Shown here: positions 30,315-32,038 of the stretch, piece by piece
Layout: the number at the start of each line of letters is the position of its first letter
Numbering within the stretch: position 1 is the stretch's first letter
DNA from: Nanobdellota archaeon
Lineage (GTDB): Archaea > Nanobdellota > Nanobdellia > Pacearchaeales > GW2011-AR1
Assembly: GCA_030647095.1 (NCBI GenBank)
Contig: JAUSKH010000027.1
Span: forward strand, 1-32,038
Direction of reading: 5' to 3'
DNA: 32,038 nt
Position numbers and translations under genes: made by a program
Notes under the pieces: generated by a model
Databases searched by the model: none
What the model saw: the letters and a program-made list of their open reading frames with translations, nothing else
What the model was told of the DNA's origin: nothing

Positions 30315-30638
30315 TTAAGCAGTTTGCGCAGCTATTATTGCCTCTATATTGTGGCCGCAGCCCGTACAGAATTTCTCATTTTCATCAATTAATCTTTGGC
30401 ATCCTGGGCAGTTCGTTATAGGAATTGCCATTTTTCCTCCGCATTGCGCGCAGAACTTCTGGTCTTCGGAATTCGCTGGGTGAGTACACTTTACACATTT
30501 TGGAGTTGGTTTTCTACGCTCAATAACTGCTTTATAACCTTTTTTTCCAGATATAATCATCGAGAATGCGTCAGCTATCTGCGAACCGTCTTTTGTATTT
30601 GGATCTTGATACTTTCTTAGGTCTAAACAGCTTCCCAT
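30315..30638 (-). CDS. Double zinc-ribbon protein of unknown function
   Basis: A 107-residue protein. The N-terminal 45 residues (DLRKYQDPNTKDGSQIADAF) have no cysteine ligands. The rest carries four metal knuckles in two ribbons: CVKC, CAQCGG, CPGC and CTGCGH. This is a double-zinc-ribbon module of the kind found in archaeal regulatory and RNA-binding proteins. It lies directly upstream of argS with a 34-base gap that holds the argS promoter. Function unknown. Confidence 0.65.
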   Translation of the reverse strand: MGSCLDLRKYQDPNTKDGSQIADAFSMIISGKKGYKAVIERRKPTPKCVKCTHPANSEDQKFCAQCGGKMAIPITNCPGCQRLIDENEKFCTGCGHNIEAIIAAQTA

Positions 30639-30771
30639 TTTTACTCTTGTTGAAATTAATTTAGTGCCTTCTCTTTTTAAATTTATGTTTACTCAAATAG
30701 GGGTGGCAAAAATCAAAGAATTTATATTTTTTATGGTAATAAATTGGACATATAAATTTTTCTTGTTTTAT

Positions 30772-31089
30772 TTATTTCTTTGTTTTGGAACGACTTATAA
30801 TAGCAAATATAATTACGTTAAGAACAGCCCAAAAAATAATGTCTGCTACTAAAACTAAAAAATTCCAGGAAGGTTCCCAACAAATATATGCTATGCCCTG
30901 CCCACAACCTGCAGGTCTGTAAAAATTTGGGTAAACTGATAATATGTTCGTGGAAATGTAATCTGGACAAATTCTCCAATGACATCTATTAAATAATTCA
31001 TATCTTTTTATGAAAAATACTGCAAAAAAAGTGAGAAGAAGGCTTATTATCTTTCCCTTTGTTAATTTTAGAAATTCTAAATTGCTCAT
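30772..31089 (-). CDS. Small two-helix membrane protein with an extracytoplasmic Cys-rich loop
   Basis: A 105-residue protein. Helix 1 (about 13-28, KIISLLLTFFAVFFI), a loop of about 45 residues with four cysteines (RCHWRICPDYI, GCGQGIAYICWEPSW), and helix 2 (about 76-100) ending in a basic tail. The four cysteines could form two disulfides or bind metal. A TTTATATA box (31111-31118, minus strand) is centred about 26 bases before the ATG. It resembles the small two-helix DPANN membrane proteins of unknown function. Confidence 0.6.
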   Translation of the reverse strand: MSNLEFLKLTKGKIISLLLTFFAVFFIKRYELFNRCHWRICPDYISTNILSVYPNFYRPAGCGQGIAYICWEPSWNFLVLVADIIFWAVLNVIIFAIISRSKTKK

Positions 31090-31152
31090 ATAGATATAAC
31101 GTTAGATGATATATAAAACATTCCGTGATTTCTATCTTATTTGAACTTAAAA

Positions 31153-31223
31153 GCCTCTACCGGGAGTCGAGCCCGGGACCTTTGCATTACGAGTGCAACG
31201 CTCTACCACTGAGCTATAGAGGC
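31153..31223 (-). tRNA. tRNA-Thr (anticodon CGU)
   Basis: A complete 71-base cloverleaf on the minus strand. Acceptor stem GCCTCTA/TAGAGGC, D stem GCTC/GAGC, anticodon stem TTGCA/TGCAA with loop CTCGTAA (anticodon CGT in DNA, reading ACG), and T stem CCGGG/CCCGG with loop CTCGACT. No intron and no encoded CCA. Confidence 0.95.
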
Positions 31224-31361
31224 AAGATTATATTTATGAAAATGGAGTTAAAAAGTGTTGCCTTTGCAAAAAATAAGAAAAGGTACTTACTAACAAAGCC
31301 CCGCGTTTACAGAAAGATTTATAAATACTAAAGGGGTTTATAAGAAATTAAAAGAGAGATG

Positions 31362-32038
31362 ATGGAAAGCAGAAAAACCAATTTATTAGGAATTTTATTT
31401 TCTATTTGTGTAATATTAGTATTGTCTGTAGGCTTGACTATTGCTCTACATTCTATTACTCCTACCTCTGCAAACGTAAATGAAGATGTTTTTAGATTAT
31501 ATAATATAACTGTTAACAATACAGGTGTTCTTACTGCTGATGGTATAACTCAGGTCAATATAACTGTGCCTCCAACCTTCCTTTTCTTGGACGGAAGTAA
31601 CGGAACTAATGCGGGAGCGCCTACATTCACCAATACATCCACAGTATTAAGTTGGAGTAACGCTTCAGGAACTGCTATGGTTGCTAATATTACATTTAAC
31701 TATTTCTTCTTCAATGCGAGTGCCTCAACTCCAGGAACTTTTAATATTACTCTCACAACAAGCAACTCAACTTATACTTCATTTAGTAATATCAGCGTAA
31801 GTGTAAACGACACTACAAGTCCTTCTGCTATAACTTTTGTTTCTCCAAGTGAATCTGCAGGAGCTAATTTATCTAGAAACAAAACAGGATTTAATATTAC
31901 TGCGACTGATAATGGTGTTGTTGATTCTGTTAGGGTTTATTTATACAATGCTACAAGTCTAGTTAATAATACAAATGTTAGCGGTGCGTTTGCATATGTT
32001 AACTTTACAGGATTAGCAGACGGTACATACTCTGTAAA
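31362..32038 (+). CDS. Surface protein with Ig-like domains, 3' partial
   Basis: The frame is open from the ATG at 31362 (another in-frame ATG at 31359) to the right edge, so only the first 225 or so residues are visible. An N-terminal hydrophobic segment (LLGILFSICVILVLSVGLTI) acts as signal or anchor. It is followed by threonine/serine/asparagine-rich beta domains with FRLYNITVNNTGVLTADG, FLFLDGSNGTNAG and DTTSPSAITFVSPSESAG, the last typical of bacterial-type Ig-like repeats in archaeal surface proteins. Many N-x-S/T sites indicate heavy glycosylation. A TTTATAA box (31337-31343) is centred about 22-25 bases before the two ATGs. Confidence 0.65.
   Translation, partial: MESRKTNLLGILFSICVILVLSVGLTIALHSITPTSANVNEDVFRLYNITVNNTGVLTADGITQVNITVPPTFLFLDGSNGTNAGAPTFTNTSTVLSWSNASGTAMVANITFNYFFFNASASTPGTFNITLTTSNSTYTSFSNISVSVNDTTSPSAITFVSPSESAGANLSRNKTGFNITATDNGVVDSVRVYLYNATSLVNNTNVSGAFAYVNFTGLADGTYSV

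Overview
This AT-rich window comes from an archaeon, most likely a small-genome DPANN lineage of the Pacearchaeota/Woesearchaeota kind. Archaeal hallmark genes are present: the termination ribonuclease aCPSF1/FttA, a proteasome beta subunit, Mre11-Rad50, a class I CCA-adding enzyme, a TrmB regulator, a presenilin-like protease, arginyl-tRNA synthetase, SRP RNA and tRNA-Thr(CGU). At least a dozen genes have a TATA box centred about 26 bases before the start codon, so leaderless transcription looks like the rule. The lineage is inferred from gene content and style, not from a marker phylogeny.

Layout. 1-8.5 kb: an archaellum/pilus-type membrane protein cut by the left edge, an opposing FmrO/Rmt-like 16S rRNA methyltransferase, two pilin-like proteins, a four-helix membrane protein, and two large surface proteins (one Cys-rich, one with a PKD domain). 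8.5-12.4 kb: a small GTPase, a DUF2073 (OapB/ArvB-like) protein and a zinc-ribbon (OapC/ArvC-like) protein, with a VapBC-type module between the last two, then the CCA enzyme. 12.4-20.8 kb, all minus strand: cold-shock protein, mini zinc protein, TrmB, presenilin-like protease, FttA, PsmB, Rad50, Mre11. 20.8-22.5 kb: an unknown protein and two pilin-like proteins. 22.6-27.1 kb: an accessory island with a frameshifted flavoprotein, an AbrB-MNT-HEPN single-chain protein, a small gene broken by hairpin elements, a nuclease/DUF2283 pair, SRP RNA and a wHTH-MNT/HEPN pair. 27.1-32 kb: a dockerin-like surface protein, ArgRS, small zinc and membrane proteins, tRNA-Thr and the start of another surface protein.

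The most unusual signal is a family of short palindromic elements at 1706-1749, 12202-12390, 24589-24689 and 24772-24839, with a related GC-rich pair at 10786-10916. Each is one to four stem-loops whose arms differ in sequence but stay complementary. Conserved outer ends (TCAAG...CTTGACA, or AAAAGTCC...GGACTTTT at some left ends) and a GTGCTCAAG or GGATGCTCAAG linker recur. Two of them interrupt one small gene, and deleting exactly these two blocks restores a 62-codon frame. The GC-rich pair sits in frame inside the CCA-enzyme gene and adds about 45 residues. They look like non-autonomous mobile palindromes, possibly IS200/IS605-derived. No transposase is visible in the window.

Three toxin-antitoxin-like modules and one single-chain version lie here, three of them crowded around the SRP RNA gene together with the hairpin insertions and the broken flavoprotein. 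The region 22.6-27.1 kb is therefore the most plastic part of the window.
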